Positions 8,321-16,814 of a stretch of 64,000 bases of DNA are shown piece by piece; positions within the stretch are counted from its first letter, which is position 1, and the number at the start of each line of letters is the position of its first letter. The stretch spans positions 1-64,000 of the forward strand of contig CANJLW010000009.1 in assembly GCA_947475245.1 (NCBI GenBank), read 5' to 3'. The position numbers were made by a program, and so were the translations under genes. Under the pieces are notes generated by a model. The model had not been told where the DNA came from. It did not search any database and saw only the letters and a list, made by a program, of their open reading frames with translations. Source of the stretch: Acetobacteraceae bacterium. Its GTDB lineage: Bacteria > Pseudomonadota > Alphaproteobacteria > Acetobacterales > Acetobacteraceae.

Positions 8321-9472
8321 ATGGCCACGCCGATGTTTCGGTTCGACCCGGTGGAATTGCCGCCGGAAGCCCTGAAAATCCAGGGGGAAGTGCGAGAGTT
8401 CATCCAGGAACACAAGGACCTGATGGGCTTTTCCAAGGGCGAATACAGCCGCGAATTCAGCAAGGCGATGGGCAAGCGCGGCTGGATCGGCATGACCTGG
8501 CCGAAGCAGTATGGCGGCCACGAGCGGTCGGCCTTCGAACGCTATGTCGTCATCGAGGAAATGCTCGTCGCCGGCGCGCCCTTGTCCGCCCACTACACGG
8601 GCGATCGGCAAAGCGGCCCCAACATCCTGCGCTTCGGCACCGAAGAGCAGAAGCAGTTCTTCTGCCCGAAGATCGCGGCGGGCGAACTGGCCTTCTGCAT
8701 CGGCATGAGTGAGCCGAACTCCGGCTCCGACCTCGCCGCGACGCGCACCCGCGCGGTTAAGGTCGATGGCGGTTACAAGATCAACGGCAGCAAGCTGTGG
8801 ACGTCGAACGCGCACCGCGCCGACTATGCCATCCTGTTCTGCAAGATGGCGCAGGAAGGCGGTCCGGATGTCGACGACCGCCATGCCGGCGCGACGCAGT
8901 TCCTGCTGGACCTGAAATCGCCCGGTCTGGACATCCGCCCGGTGATCAATCTGCTGGGCGAGCACCATTTCAACGAAATCTTCCTGACCGACGTCTTTGT
9001 TCCCGACAATCGCCTGCTCGGTAAGGAAGGCAACGGTTGGAACCAGGTCACCAGCGAACTGGCTTTCGAGCGCAGCGCGCCCGATCGCTTCCTCGTGCTG
9101 TTTCAGATGCTGTGCCAGATGGTCGATGTCGCCGGGCCGAACCCCGACAAGGCCACCGCCGCGGCGCTGGGCAAGCTGATCTCGCAACTCGCCACCCTGC
9201 GCAGCATGTCTGTGTCGATCGCCGGGATGCTGGGCGAAGGTTTGCAACCCAATAACGAATCGGCGGTCGTGAAGGACCTGGGCACCCGTTACGAACAGGA
9301 TATCCCCGTCGTGGCGCGTCAGTTGTTTCCGACCGAACCGGAACTGGAAGCAATCGAACTTTATGCCTCGATGATCGCGCGCAGCACGATGAACGCGCCG
9401 CGCTTTTCGATCCAGGGCGGCACGCGTGAAATCCTGCGCGGGATCATCGCCCGCGGTCTTGGCCTGCGTTAA
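8321..9472 (+). CDS. Acyl-CoA dehydrogenase family protein (subunit 1 of a pair)
   Basis: 383 residues with the complete acyl-CoA dehydrogenase architecture: N-terminal helical domain, FAD-binding middle (FCIGMSEPNSGSDLA, KLWTSNAHRADYAILF) and helical C-terminal domain ending GGTREILRGIIARGLG. The usual medium-chain catalytic glutamate of the Y-E-G-T motif is Gly here, as in the heteromeric steroid-side-chain dehydrogenases of actinobacteria, where two neighbouring genes make one enzyme. The second dehydrogenase gene starts 12 bases downstream, which fits such an alpha2-beta2 enzyme. Electron acceptor would be ETF. Heteromer formation is inference. Confidence 0.88.
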   Translation: MATPMFRFDPVELPPEALKIQGEVREFIQEHKDLMGFSKGEYSREFSKAMGKRGWIGMTWPKQYGGHERSAFERYVVIEEMLVAGAPLSAHYTGDRQSGPNILRFGTEEQKQFFCPKIAAGELAFCIGMSEPNSGSDLAATRTRAVKVDGGYKINGSKLWTSNAHRADYAILFCKMAQEGGPDVDDRHAGATQFLLDLKSPGLDIRPVINLLGEHHFNEIFLTDVFVPDNRLLGKEGNGWNQVTSELAFERSAPDRFLVLFQMLCQMVDVAGPNPDKATAAALGKLISQLATLRSMSVSIAGMLGEGLQPNNESAVVKDLGTRYEQDIPVVARQLFPTEPELEAIELYASMIARSTMNAPRFSIQGGTREILRGIIARGLGLR

Positions 9473-9484
9473 GGGAGAAGCATC

Positions 9485-10567
9485 ATGGCAATTCGTGACG
9501 AAACCCGGATGCTGCTGGAAAGCATGGGCCGGCTGTTCGAAGACAAGTGCACCAAGCAAGTGGCCGATCTCGCCGAAACCGGCGTGTTCGCGGCCGATCT
9601 GTGGGCAGCGGTGGCGGAAACCGGCGTCGCGCTGGCCGCGCTGCCGGAATCCGCCGGCGGGGCCGATGCGGAATGGTCGGACCTTTACGCCGCCCTGCGC
9701 GTCGCCGGGCGGTTTTCCGCGCCGATTCCCCTGGCGGAAACCATGCTGGCCGGTTGGGTCGCCGCCTCCGCCGGGCTTGATACCGTCGACGGGCCGATGA
9801 CCGTCGGGCCGGTGCGCGCCGGTGACAAGCTGACGCTGGAACGCGACGGCAACGGTTGGCGGCTGAGCGGAACCGCCAGCCGACTGCCCTATGCAAGCTC
9901 CGCCGAACGGATCGTGCTGATCGTCGATGGGCCGGACGGCGAAATGGCCGTGGCGCTTGACGGGGTCGCGGGCGCCGAAGTGGCGACCGGCAAGAACATC
10001 GCCAACGAGGCGCGCGATACGCTGACCTTTGCCGGTCTGCATATTTCCGCCGATGCCGCCGGCATGCTGACCGGCGGCGTGTCGCGGGCGGCGCTGTATC
10101 GGCGCGGTGCCCTGGCACGGGCGACGATGATGTCCGGCGCTTTGGAAAAGGCGATGGACCTGGCCGTGACCTATGCGCAGGAACGCGTGCAGTTCGGTCG
10201 CCCGATCTCCAAGTTCCAGGCGGTGCAGCAGAACCTGGCGGTGCTGGCGGGGCAAACCGCGGTTGCCATCGCCGCGGCCAACCTGGGCATCCAGAACCTG
10301 GGCCATCCCGATCCGGAGCGGGAGGAAGTGCTGATCGCCATCGCCAAGACCCGCGTCGGCGAAGCGGCCACCCTGGCCTGCGAGATCGCCCATCAGGTGC
10401 ATGGCGCGATCGGCTTCACCAAGGAGTATTCGCTTCAGCTATCGACCCGGCGTTTGTGGTCCTGGCGGGAGGAATTTGGTTCCGATCCGGAATGGGCGGT
10501 CAAGGTCGGCAATTACTTCTGCGCCAAAGGCGGCGACGCCCTTTGGCCGACGCTGACGGCGGCGTAA
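9485..10567 (+). CDS. Acyl-CoA dehydrogenase family protein (subunit 2 of a pair)
   Basis: 360 residues, more divergent than its upstream neighbour. N-terminal helical part, a weak middle beta domain (GNGWRLSGTASRLPYASSAE, LIVDGPDGEMAVAL), and a clear C-terminal domain (TYAQERVQFGRPISKFQAVQ, AHQVHGAIGFTKEYSLQLSTRRLW). The C-terminal half carries the best-conserved acyl-CoA dehydrogenase signature (the ERVQFGRPI motif), whereas the middle lacks the usual S-E-P-x-x-G-S-D FAD loop. That complementary loss supports pairing with the preceding subunit. Confidence 0.85.
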   Translation: MAIRDETRMLLESMGRLFEDKCTKQVADLAETGVFAADLWAAVAETGVALAALPESAGGADAEWSDLYAALRVAGRFSAPIPLAETMLAGWVAASAGLDTVDGPMTVGPVRAGDKLTLERDGNGWRLSGTASRLPYASSAERIVLIVDGPDGEMAVALDGVAGAEVATGKNIANEARDTLTFAGLHISADAAGMLTGGVSRAALYRRGALARATMMSGALEKAMDLAVTYAQERVQFGRPISKFQAVQQNLAVLAGQTAVAIAAANLGIQNLGHPDPEREEVLIAIAKTRVGEAATLACEIAHQVHGAIGFTKEYSLQLSTRRLWSWREEFGSDPEWAVKVGNYFCAKGGDALWPTLTAA

Positions 10568-10583
10568 TCGGGGCGGGGCCGTC

Positions 10584-11333
10584 ATGCGTTGGTTGGCGGC
10601 CCTTCTCCTTATCCTCGCGGCCTGTTCGCCTGCCGTCGAGCTTGTGCCGGAAGCCGTCGTGGAAGCAACCCGCCAACCCTGGCGGGTTGTTCTTGTTGCC
10701 GGCGACCGCGACACCCGAGCCTTCGACAACGCGACCGAGCGGATGGCAAGGTGGCTGAACGAAGCGGCGGGTGTGCGGCGTTCGGCCATCATTCGCCTGA
10801 GCAGCGCGCCGATGACGGTCATGTGGAACCGTATCCCGTCGGCCACGGTGCAACATCTGGCGGAGGCGATGGTGGTGTCCCGCCCCGATCCCGGTTCGGC
10901 GTGTCTGGTTTTCGTGACATCGCATGGGCTGCCCAACGCCGGTGTTGCGTTGACCTGGTCGAATGAAATCCTGTCGCCGACGGCGCTGGATCGGCTGTTG
11001 CAGGCCGGCTGCGGCGATGCGCCGACGGTGGCGATCGTTTCGGCGTGTTTTTCCGGCAACTTCGCCGCCGAACCGATGACGCGCGATAATCGCGTGATCC
11101 TGACGGCGTCTCGGCCCGATCGTCCTTCATTCGGCTGTGGCGCGGGCGACACCTTTACGTTTTTCGATCAATGCCTGCTCGATACATTAAGGCCGAATGT
11201 TTCGTGGCGGGACACGTTTGAAACCGTCAGAACCTGCGTTGCCCAGCGCGAGGCCAAGGGACGTTTCCGCCCGTCCGGTCCCCGCGCGTTTTTCGGCGCG
11301 CGGGTTGCCGATCTGACGACGCCCGGCGGTTAG
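10584..11333 (+). CDS. C13 family (legumain-like) cysteine peptidase, predicted lipoprotein
   Basis: 249 residues. The N-terminus MRWLAALLLILAAC ends in a lipobox with Cys14 as likely lipid site, so it should be anchored in an envelope membrane. The caspase-like fold of clan CD shows the catalytic dyad His114 in FVTSHGLPNAG and Cys155 in IVSACFSGNF, both after hydrophobic strands as expected. C13 peptidases are best known as eukaryotic legumains and GPI8; bacterial lipoprotein versions exist but have little assigned function. It follows the second acyl-CoA dehydrogenase by 16 bases yet has no obvious link to that pathway. It converges on the MmgE/PrpD gene with a 4-base overlap. Confidence 0.8.
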   Translation: MRWLAALLLILAACSPAVELVPEAVVEATRQPWRVVLVAGDRDTRAFDNATERMARWLNEAAGVRRSAIIRLSSAPMTVMWNRIPSATVQHLAEAMVVSRPDPGSACLVFVTSHGLPNAGVALTWSNEILSPTALDRLLQAGCGDAPTVAIVSACFSGNFAAEPMTRDNRVILTASRPDRPSFGCGAGDTFTFFDQCLLDTLRPNVSWRDTFETVRTCVAQREAKGRFRPSGPRAFFGARVADLTTPGG

Positions 11334-12700
11334 TTCCCGCCGCTCAGCGCCATCACGCCGTGGACATTCGGCAGGGTTTCGAACTTGCCGATCTCCGCCA
11401 TCAGGGCCATCGCGCGGGCTTCGCCGAGGATCGGCTCCACCAGCGCCATGAACTTCTCTTCCAGTCGTCGTCCCTGGGCCTGGGTATCCGATGCCGGCAG
11501 TCCGGAGTCATGCCGAGCGGTGAGGCGCTTGCCGTTGGTGAGGAGGAGTTCGATTTCGGCGAAGGTGTTGGGGATGCCGGTGCGGAAATCCAGTTCGACC
11601 TTGTCGCGGATGGCCGTCAGCGCGGGATCGCCCGCGACCTCGGCGGAGTAGGTGGACAAGCGTCCGGTATCGATGCCCGACAAGCCCATGGCGGTGGCGA
11701 GGCGGAGGGAGAATTTCGCTTCCAACCCGGTCTTGGGTGCGGGGATGTTGCAGATGCGGTCGCAGGATTCTTCAAGCTCGACCTTGATGCGATCGATCTG
11801 ATCCGGGGTCACGCCGTGTTCTTCCCGCAGCTTGCGCGCGGCGTCGATCGAGGAGTGCACCATGTAGCAGGCGGCGTGGTACTTAAACAGGTTGGCGCGG
11901 ATGTACCAGCCGTTGGGCGGCGTTTCCATCGCGCGTTCCGGATTGAAGTCCGGGCTGTGCGTGCGGGCGAAGCCTTGCAGGCATTCCACCACGTCGGTGC
12001 GGCTGGTGAAGCCGCGCGCGGCGAGTTTCGCCGCCAGCAGGCCGTGATACGATGCCTTCCCGGCGTGCAGCGGCTTGCACATCGTGCCGAACATCGACTT
12101 CAGACCGGCTGCCTGCGTGCCGGCGATGCCCAGCGCCATGGCGAATTGTTCCGCGTCCAGTCCCATCAGATGGGCGCAGGCGGCGGCCGCACCAAAGCTG
12201 CCGACGGTCGCGGTGGCGTGGAAGCCTAGCACGTCGTAATGACCGGGAGAGATCGTGCGGCCGATCCGGCATTGCAGTTCGTATCCCGCGACGAAGGCCG
12301 TCAGCACATCGGCGCCGGAGGAACCCCGTTCTTCCGCCAGCGCCAGCAGCGCGGGCAGCAGCGCGACGGAGGGATGGCCGGGCATGGCGAGATTCACGTC
12401 GTCGAAGTCGAGCGCGTGCGCGGCGGCGCCGTTGATGATGGCGGCGGAGGCAGCGGGCAGCTTGCCGGAATGGCCGATGACGGTGGCGGCTTCCTTGCCG
12501 CCTTGTTCCTGCATTTCCGCCAGCAGGATTTCGGTCAGTTCGTCGCGCGCGCCGGCGAGGGTGCAGGCAATGGCGTCGAGGATGCACTGACGCGCCCAGG
12601 CGCGGATATCCGGCGGAATATCCGCCAGCGTCAGGGCGCGGGCGTTGTCCGCCAGAGTCCGGGTCAGGCCCTTGGCGGCAAAATCGACGATGGCGTTCAT
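11330..12700 (-). CDS. MmgE/PrpD family protein
   Basis: 456 residues from ATG 12700, behind aggaga; the longer frame to 12805 is a non-coding extension. The family signature is clear: IPPDIRAWARQCILDAIACT, AAAHALDFDDVNLAMPGHPS, LGFHATATVGSFGAAAACA, KPLHAGKASYHGLLAAKLAA. PrpD is 2-methylcitrate dehydratase; most single, free-standing members such as this one have unknown substrates. No prpB or prpC gene is nearby, so 2-methylcitrate is not supported. Its upstream 111 bases are shared with the divergent ATPase gene. Confidence 0.85.
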   Translation of the reverse strand: MNAIVDFAAKGLTRTLADNARALTLADIPPDIRAWARQCILDAIACTLAGARDELTEILLAEMQEQGGKEAATVIGHSGKLPAASAAIINGAAAHALDFDDVNLAMPGHPSVALLPALLALAEERGSSGADVLTAFVAGYELQCRIGRTISPGHYDVLGFHATATVGSFGAAAACAHLMGLDAEQFAMALGIAGTQAAGLKSMFGTMCKPLHAGKASYHGLLAAKLAARGFTSRTDVVECLQGFARTHSPDFNPERAMETPPNGWYIRANLFKYHAACYMVHSSIDAARKLREEHGVTPDQIDRIKVELEESCDRICNIPAPKTGLEAKFSLRLATAMGLSGIDTGRLSTYSAEVAGDPALTAIRDKVELDFRTGIPNTFAEIELLLTNGKRLTARHDSGLPASDTQAQGRRLEEKFMALVEPILGEARAMALMAEIGKFETLPNVHGVMALSGGN

Positions 12701-12811
12701 CCCGGTGATCTCCTGTGTTCCGTTGCCGGTATTGCGCCCGTCACGGGCGATTGCGTCAAGCGTGGTTGCCGGCGCATTGTCGAAGCCTGTTCGGAAAGCG
12801 CGCACGCACCC

Positions 12812-14149
12812 ATGCTGACACGGATCGAGATCGACGGTTTCAAGACCTTTGAGCGGTTCAGTCTCGATCTTCAGCCGTTGACGGCGATCGTTGGCCCGAA
12901 CGCGAGCGGTAAGTCAAACCTGTTCGACGCGTTGCGTTTTCTGTCCTTGCTGGCGCAGCACGACATAAGGACGGCGATGCAGGGGCTGCGTGGAGAGCCG
13001 GAGGAACTGTTCAGGCAAACCGCAACTGGAACCGCCACGAGCATGTCCTTCGCGGTGGAGGTGCTGCTTCCTCGCACCGGCATCGATGCTTTCGGCGCAT
13101 CCTATACGACTGTTTCCCAGCGTTTACGCTACGAAGTGCAATTGGGGATTGGGGAGGGTACCGCCCGCGGCATCTTCGTGAAGAATGAGGCCTGTCGGGC
13201 GATTTTCAAAAAAGACGAGCGCGGCACATTCTCGAAGTGGAGGGGTATTTCCTACTCAAACAGAGCGTCACCGTTCATCGGAACGACGCTGAAGACGGAC
13301 GCGTCGGAGGGAGCCATCGCAATCGGCCAGGATGGCCCGAAACGGCATGGGCTGCCGCGAAAACTATCCCTCAAGGAAGCGTCCAGGACCGCGCTCTCTA
13401 CGATCACAACGTCGGAATTCCCACATCTTTACGCGCTCCGTGAAGTCCTGGCTGACATTCGGTTCCTGGAAATCGATCCGCGCGCGGCACGCGGCGCGAA
13501 CGATCGGTTCGAAGGCCGAGTTTTGAAATCGGACGCATCCAATTTGGCCGCGGTCCTGGCGCATCTGAAGAATGAAACCGCCACTCCGAAAGGCCCCGAC
13601 GGCGTTCTATCGGAGATTGCCGCCGATTTGGCGTCCTTGATCCCGTCGGTGCATCGATTGGAAATTCAGGATCATCCCAATCAACGGCAATATTCCTTCA
13701 GCCTCCAATTCGTCGGCGATCTTATGTTCAGTTCGCGGGTGATTTCCGACGGTACCTTGCGCTTGCTGGCATTGTTGACCGTGCTGAACGATCCACGGAG
13801 GCGTGGAATTTTGTGTTTCGAGGAACCGGAGAATGGTGTGCACGAAGGTCGTGTGCCGATGCTGGTCCAGTTTCTGCGCGATGCGGTTGCCGGCGGAACC
13901 GAAGCGGATGGGTCGTCGTTCCAGGTGCTGCTGAACACACACTCCCCAAAGGTTATGGCCGCGCTCCACGACGATGAGATCGTGGCGGCGGACAATATCG
14001 TCGGCGTGGATCCGAAAACCGGTAATAGTTCAGTCAGAACAAGAATGCGGCCGGGCATTCAGCCGTCCGGCGATCCGATCGACCCGGAACATTATTTGAC
14101 TCGCTTCGAGGTCGAGCGGTTGCTGCAAAAATCGACGGACGCGGCATGA
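12812..14149 (+). CDS. ABC-type/SMC-like ATPase (AAA_21, COG4637-like) of a two-gene cassette
   Basis: 445 residues from ATG 12812, where the typical N-terminus MLTRIEIDGFKTFERFSLDL begins. Walker A is GPNASGKS (29-36). The C-terminal part holds a signature-like SDGTLRLLALLTVL (about 312-325), Walker B with tandem acidic residues GILCFEEPENGVH (about 332-344) and an H-loop NTHSP (about 375-379). No coiled-coil hinge as long as in SMC proteins; the middle (90-300) is variable. Such ATPases pair with nuclease or TOPRIM partners in OLD, Septu, PARIS and AbiL-like defence systems. It overlaps the DUF4276 gene by 4 bases. GC is clearly lower than neighbours (27 of 60 bases at 13201-13260 by hand count, against 41 of 60 at 12181-12240), which suggests transfer. 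Confidence 0.85.
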   Translation: MLTRIEIDGFKTFERFSLDLQPLTAIVGPNASGKSNLFDALRFLSLLAQHDIRTAMQGLRGEPEELFRQTATGTATSMSFAVEVLLPRTGIDAFGASYTTVSQRLRYEVQLGIGEGTARGIFVKNEACRAIFKKDERGTFSKWRGISYSNRASPFIGTTLKTDASEGAIAIGQDGPKRHGLPRKLSLKEASRTALSTITTSEFPHLYALREVLADIRFLEIDPRAARGANDRFEGRVLKSDASNLAAVLAHLKNETATPKGPDGVLSEIAADLASLIPSVHRLEIQDHPNQRQYSFSLQFVGDLMFSSRVISDGTLRLLALLTVLNDPRRRGILCFEEPENGVHEGRVPMLVQFLRDAVAGGTEADGSSFQVLLNTHSPKVMAALHDDEIVAADNIVGVDPKTGNSSVRTRMRPGIQPSGDPIDPEHYLTRFEVERLLQKSTDAA

Positions 14150-14805
14150 TCTATCTCGGTTGGGCCGCGATGTACGAGGGCGATACGGACGCCGCCTATT
14201 TCGATCTTCTGATCCCGCGCCTGATGGAAGACATCGTTCGCACCCGTGGCTCTGTTCAGGCCGACATACCCGCCGCTTCCGCCGTCAGATTAGACAGGGA
14301 GTCGGTAGAGGCGGTCGCCAGGAAGGCCTGCGAGGCGAAAGACGCCTTTCACCTGATCTTCATTCACGGCGACACGGGCGGGCGAAACCTCGCCACCAGG
14401 CTGGATGAGCGGACGGCCGCCTATTGCGACGCCATGCATCGGCGTTGCGGGTGGCCGCCGGCCCGATGTGTTACGATCCAACCGCGAAAAGAAACCGAAT
14501 CATGGGTGCTGGCCGATCCGACAGCCGTAACGTCGGCGCTGGGATATAGCGGTCCGCCGAACGCGATTGGGTTACCGATCTCGGCCGTGGAGGCGGAAGC
14601 GCTCGACGATCCCAAGTCCGTACTTGAAGCCGCTGTGCGCGCTGTGCGGGGGCCGCGTCGGCGTTACGACGTTCGACAGATATTCCCCGCCATCGCCCAG
14701 CGACAAACGCTGGCCGCGCTGCGAGAAGCCGCGTCGTTCCAAATCTTTGAGAGCCGCCTGACGACGGCTCTCGTCGATCTCGGCTGTGTTACGAACCCCG
14801 CCTAG
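14146..14805 (+). CDS. DUF4276-like (TOPRIM-fold) partner of the ATPase
   Basis: 219 residues, co-translated with the ATPase through an ATGA overlap. Recognisable acidic motifs: Glu11-Gly12 in MYEGDTDAAYF, Asp76 in IFIHGDTGG after a hydrophobic strand, and KETESWVLADP (Glu116, Glu118, Trp120, Asp124), the Glu-Trp segment typical of DUF4276. The order Glu, then Asp-containing strand, matches a TOPRIM-like metal centre as in OLD and RNase M5 type nucleases. Members of this family are found beside AAA_21 ATPases. I assign the family with fair confidence; nuclease activity and a defence role are inference. It converges with the enoyl-CoA hydratase gene with a 4-base overlap. Confidence 0.7.
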   Translation: MIYLGWAAMYEGDTDAAYFDLLIPRLMEDIVRTRGSVQADIPAASAVRLDRESVEAVARKACEAKDAFHLIFIHGDTGGRNLATRLDERTAAYCDAMHRRCGWPPARCVTIQPRKETESWVLADPTAVTSALGYSGPPNAIGLPISAVEAEALDDPKSVLEAAVRAVRGPRRRYDVRQIFPAIAQRQTLAALREAASFQIFESRLTTALVDLGCVTNPA

Positions 14806-15590
14806 CGCCCCCGATAGACCGGCTTACGCTTTTCGTTGAACGCCAGAATCCCTTCCCGGCGATCGTCGGTCGGGACCATCCGGTTATAGGCTTCGATCTC
14901 GAACATCATCGCGCTCTGCAAATCCATGTTCGCGCCCATGTTCACGGATTGCTTGATCTGGCGCGTCGAAATCGGCGCGTTGCCGGCGATCGTGGCCGCT
15001 GTCTCCATCGCCTCTGTCAACAAAGTCTCCGGCGCGCAAATTCGGTTCACCATGCCCCATTCGAATGCCTGCTGCACGGTGAACGGCTTGCCGGTCAGCA
15101 GGATTTCCTTCGCGCGTCGCGATCCCACGGCGCGCGGCAGGTTCTGCGTGCCGCCGGCGCCGGGCATGATGCCCAACGTCACTTCGGTCAGCGCGAAGCG
15201 CGCGGTTTCCGAGGCGTAAATGAAGTCGCAGCACAGCGACATCTCCATACCGCCGGCATAGGCCGCGCCGTTCACCGCGGCGATGATGGGCACGGGGCAG
15301 GAGACCATGGCGCGGATGGCGCGCTCGAAGATCAGATGCTGATCCTGCCATTGCTCGTCCGTCATGCCGTTGCGCTGCTTCAGGTCGCCGCCGCCGCAGA
15401 ACACTTTCCCCGCGCCGGTCAGCACGATGCAGCGCTGCGCGTTCGGCGCGGCGCAAAATCCGTCGAACACGTCCAGCAGGTCCAGCCCCATCTGCGTGTT
15501 CATCGCGTTCACGACGTTGGGCCGGTTCAGCGTCACCAGAACGGTGTGTTCCTGGGGACGTTCGACAAGGATGGTTTCGTAGGTCTTCAT
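14802..15590 (-). CDS. Enoyl-CoA hydratase/isomerase family protein
   Basis: 262 residues, standard crotonase length. Both acid residues of hydratases are present: Glu116 in GGMEMSLCCD and Glu136 in ALTEVTLGIMPGAGGTQ; the oxyanion-hole segments are CGGGDLK and NGAAYAGG. The C-terminus FNEKRKPVYRGR is the usual crotonase ending. It follows the serine-hydrolase gene on the same strand with a 4-base overlap, so the two are one transcription unit. Retention of both glutamates supports true hydration of a 2-enoyl-CoA; the acyl group is unknown. Confidence 0.88.
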   Translation of the reverse strand: MKTYETILVERPQEHTVLVTLNRPNVVNAMNTQMGLDLLDVFDGFCAAPNAQRCIVLTGAGKVFCGGGDLKQRNGMTDEQWQDQHLIFERAIRAMVSCPVPIIAAVNGAAYAGGMEMSLCCDFIYASETARFALTEVTLGIMPGAGGTQNLPRAVGSRRAKEILLTGKPFTVQQAFEWGMVNRICAPETLLTEAMETAATIAGNAPISTRQIKQSVNMGANMDLQSAMMFEIEAYNRMVPTDDRREGILAFNEKRKPVYRGR

Positions 15591-16702
15591 TCTTCAATCG
15601 CCTGCATGATCAGTCTGATGAACGTATCCGTCGCCGCCGGATCGAGCCAGCGCATCACCGCCACCAACTCGTGATCCGGTGACACGAACGTCAGGTTGCC
15701 GCCGGCGCCGGACGCGAAAAAACTGTTCTCCGGCGCGCTTTTGTATCGTCCATGCCCGGTGTTCAGCCACCACAGCAAGCCATAGACGGGGTTGAGCGCG
15801 CATGGCGTCAGCGATTCCGCCACCCAGCGCTCCGGCACGACCTGCTTGCCGTTCCACGCGCCTTTTTGCAGCATCAACTGCCCGATCCGCGCCTGATCTT
15901 CCGCATGGATCAGCATCCCGCCGCCCCAATGCGTGCCGCCCGCCACCGACTCGATGGCGCGTCCGCCGACATCGACGGTGGAGGTGCGATACCCGTGCCA
16001 CGACCAATCCGACGACGCCCCGATCGGCGCCATGATGCGTTCGGCGAACACCTCCGGCAGCGGCCGACCGAAGCGGCGCAGCAGCGCCAGGCTCAGCCGG
16101 TTCACCCGCACATCGTTATATTCCCAATGCGCGCCGGGAGCTTTCAGCGGCCGGGGATCGCCCTTGCGGCCCTTGCCTTCCAGCCCAAGGTTTCGGTTGC
16201 GGTCGATCATGTCCGACTTACCGAACAGCGTGCCTTCCCATTCCGACGTGTTTTGCAGCAAGTGCCGCCAGGTCACGGATTGGTTCTGGTCGCTGTCGAA
16301 GCCGCCGTCGTCGACCGTGCGTCGTACAGGCTCGTCCAGGTCCGCGATCAGCCCGTCCGTGACGGCGATGCCGGCCAACAGGCTCAGATAGCTTTTGGCG
16401 GCGGAAAAGGTGAAATCCACCTGATCCGGCTCTCCCCAGGTCGCCACCTTATGCCCGCGCCGCAGCACCAGCCCGTTCGGTTCCCCGCGCGGGCGGATCG
16501 GCCCGAGGATTTCGTTGTCCGGCGGCGGCTCGAAAAACCCGCTCTCCAGATGCAGCTTCAGGTCGCGCGGCCAGGGCGTCTCGTTCTCCGTGGCGAAGTG
16601 CGCGGCTTCCTCCAGCCACATCCAGTGCATGCCCGCGATGTCCGCCGGCGCCTCCGGCCAATACGCGCCATGCGGCGGCGGCGATATCGCGGTCAGGTCC
16701 AT
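15587..16702 (-). CDS. Beta-lactamase-fold serine hydrolase (class C-like)
   Basis: 371 residues without an obvious signal peptide. The class C/DD-peptidase motifs are Ser100-A-A-Lys103 in FTFSAAKSYLSLLAG, Tyr195-Asn196 in HWEYNDVRVNRLSLALL, and a C-terminal region SGAGGNLTFVSPDHELV in the position of the K-T-G-like motif. Enzymes like this (COG1680) are often esterases or D-amino-acid amidases rather than antibiotic-resistance enzymes. Coupled by a 4-base overlap to the enoyl-CoA hydratase downstream. The first residues lack export features, so it is probably cytoplasmic. Confidence 0.82.
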   Translation of the reverse strand: MDLTAISPPPHGAYWPEAPADIAGMHWMWLEEAAHFATENETPWPRDLKLHLESGFFEPPPDNEILGPIRPRGEPNGLVLRRGHKVATWGEPDQVDFTFSAAKSYLSLLAGIAVTDGLIADLDEPVRRTVDDGGFDSDQNQSVTWRHLLQNTSEWEGTLFGKSDMIDRNRNLGLEGKGRKGDPRPLKAPGAHWEYNDVRVNRLSLALLRRFGRPLPEVFAERIMAPIGASSDWSWHGYRTSTVDVGGRAIESVAGGTHWGGGMLIHAEDQARIGQLMLQKGAWNGKQVVPERWVAESLTPCALNPVYGLLWWLNTGHGRYKSAPENSFFASGAGGNLTFVSPDHELVAVMRWLDPAATDTFIRLIMQAIEE

Positions 16703-16814
16703 GCGTCGGCGTCCTTCGATGAATCAGGCTGGGGATTGATTGGGCGACCGACTATGGCCCGCCGCAAATCCGACGCATAGTATCCGCGACGCACCATACA
16801 ACAGGGGATCGCCC

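Noticed and set aside
7178-10402. A very long open frame on the minus strand (over 1000 codons)
   Set aside because: It is antisense to a well-supported operon of SDR, luciferase-like and acyl-CoA dehydrogenase genes; it reads as His/Arg/Gln-rich sequence without family features, a by-product of high GC codon use.
12239-12811. N-terminal extension of the ATPase frame
   Set aside because: It is antisense to MmgE/PrpD; the family N-terminus begins exactly at ATG 12812.
12812-14805. Naming the cassette as PARIS, Septu or a retron effector
   Set aside because: The second gene is DUF4276-like, not AriB (DUF4435) or an HNH nuclease, and no reverse transcriptase or msr/msd region is present.
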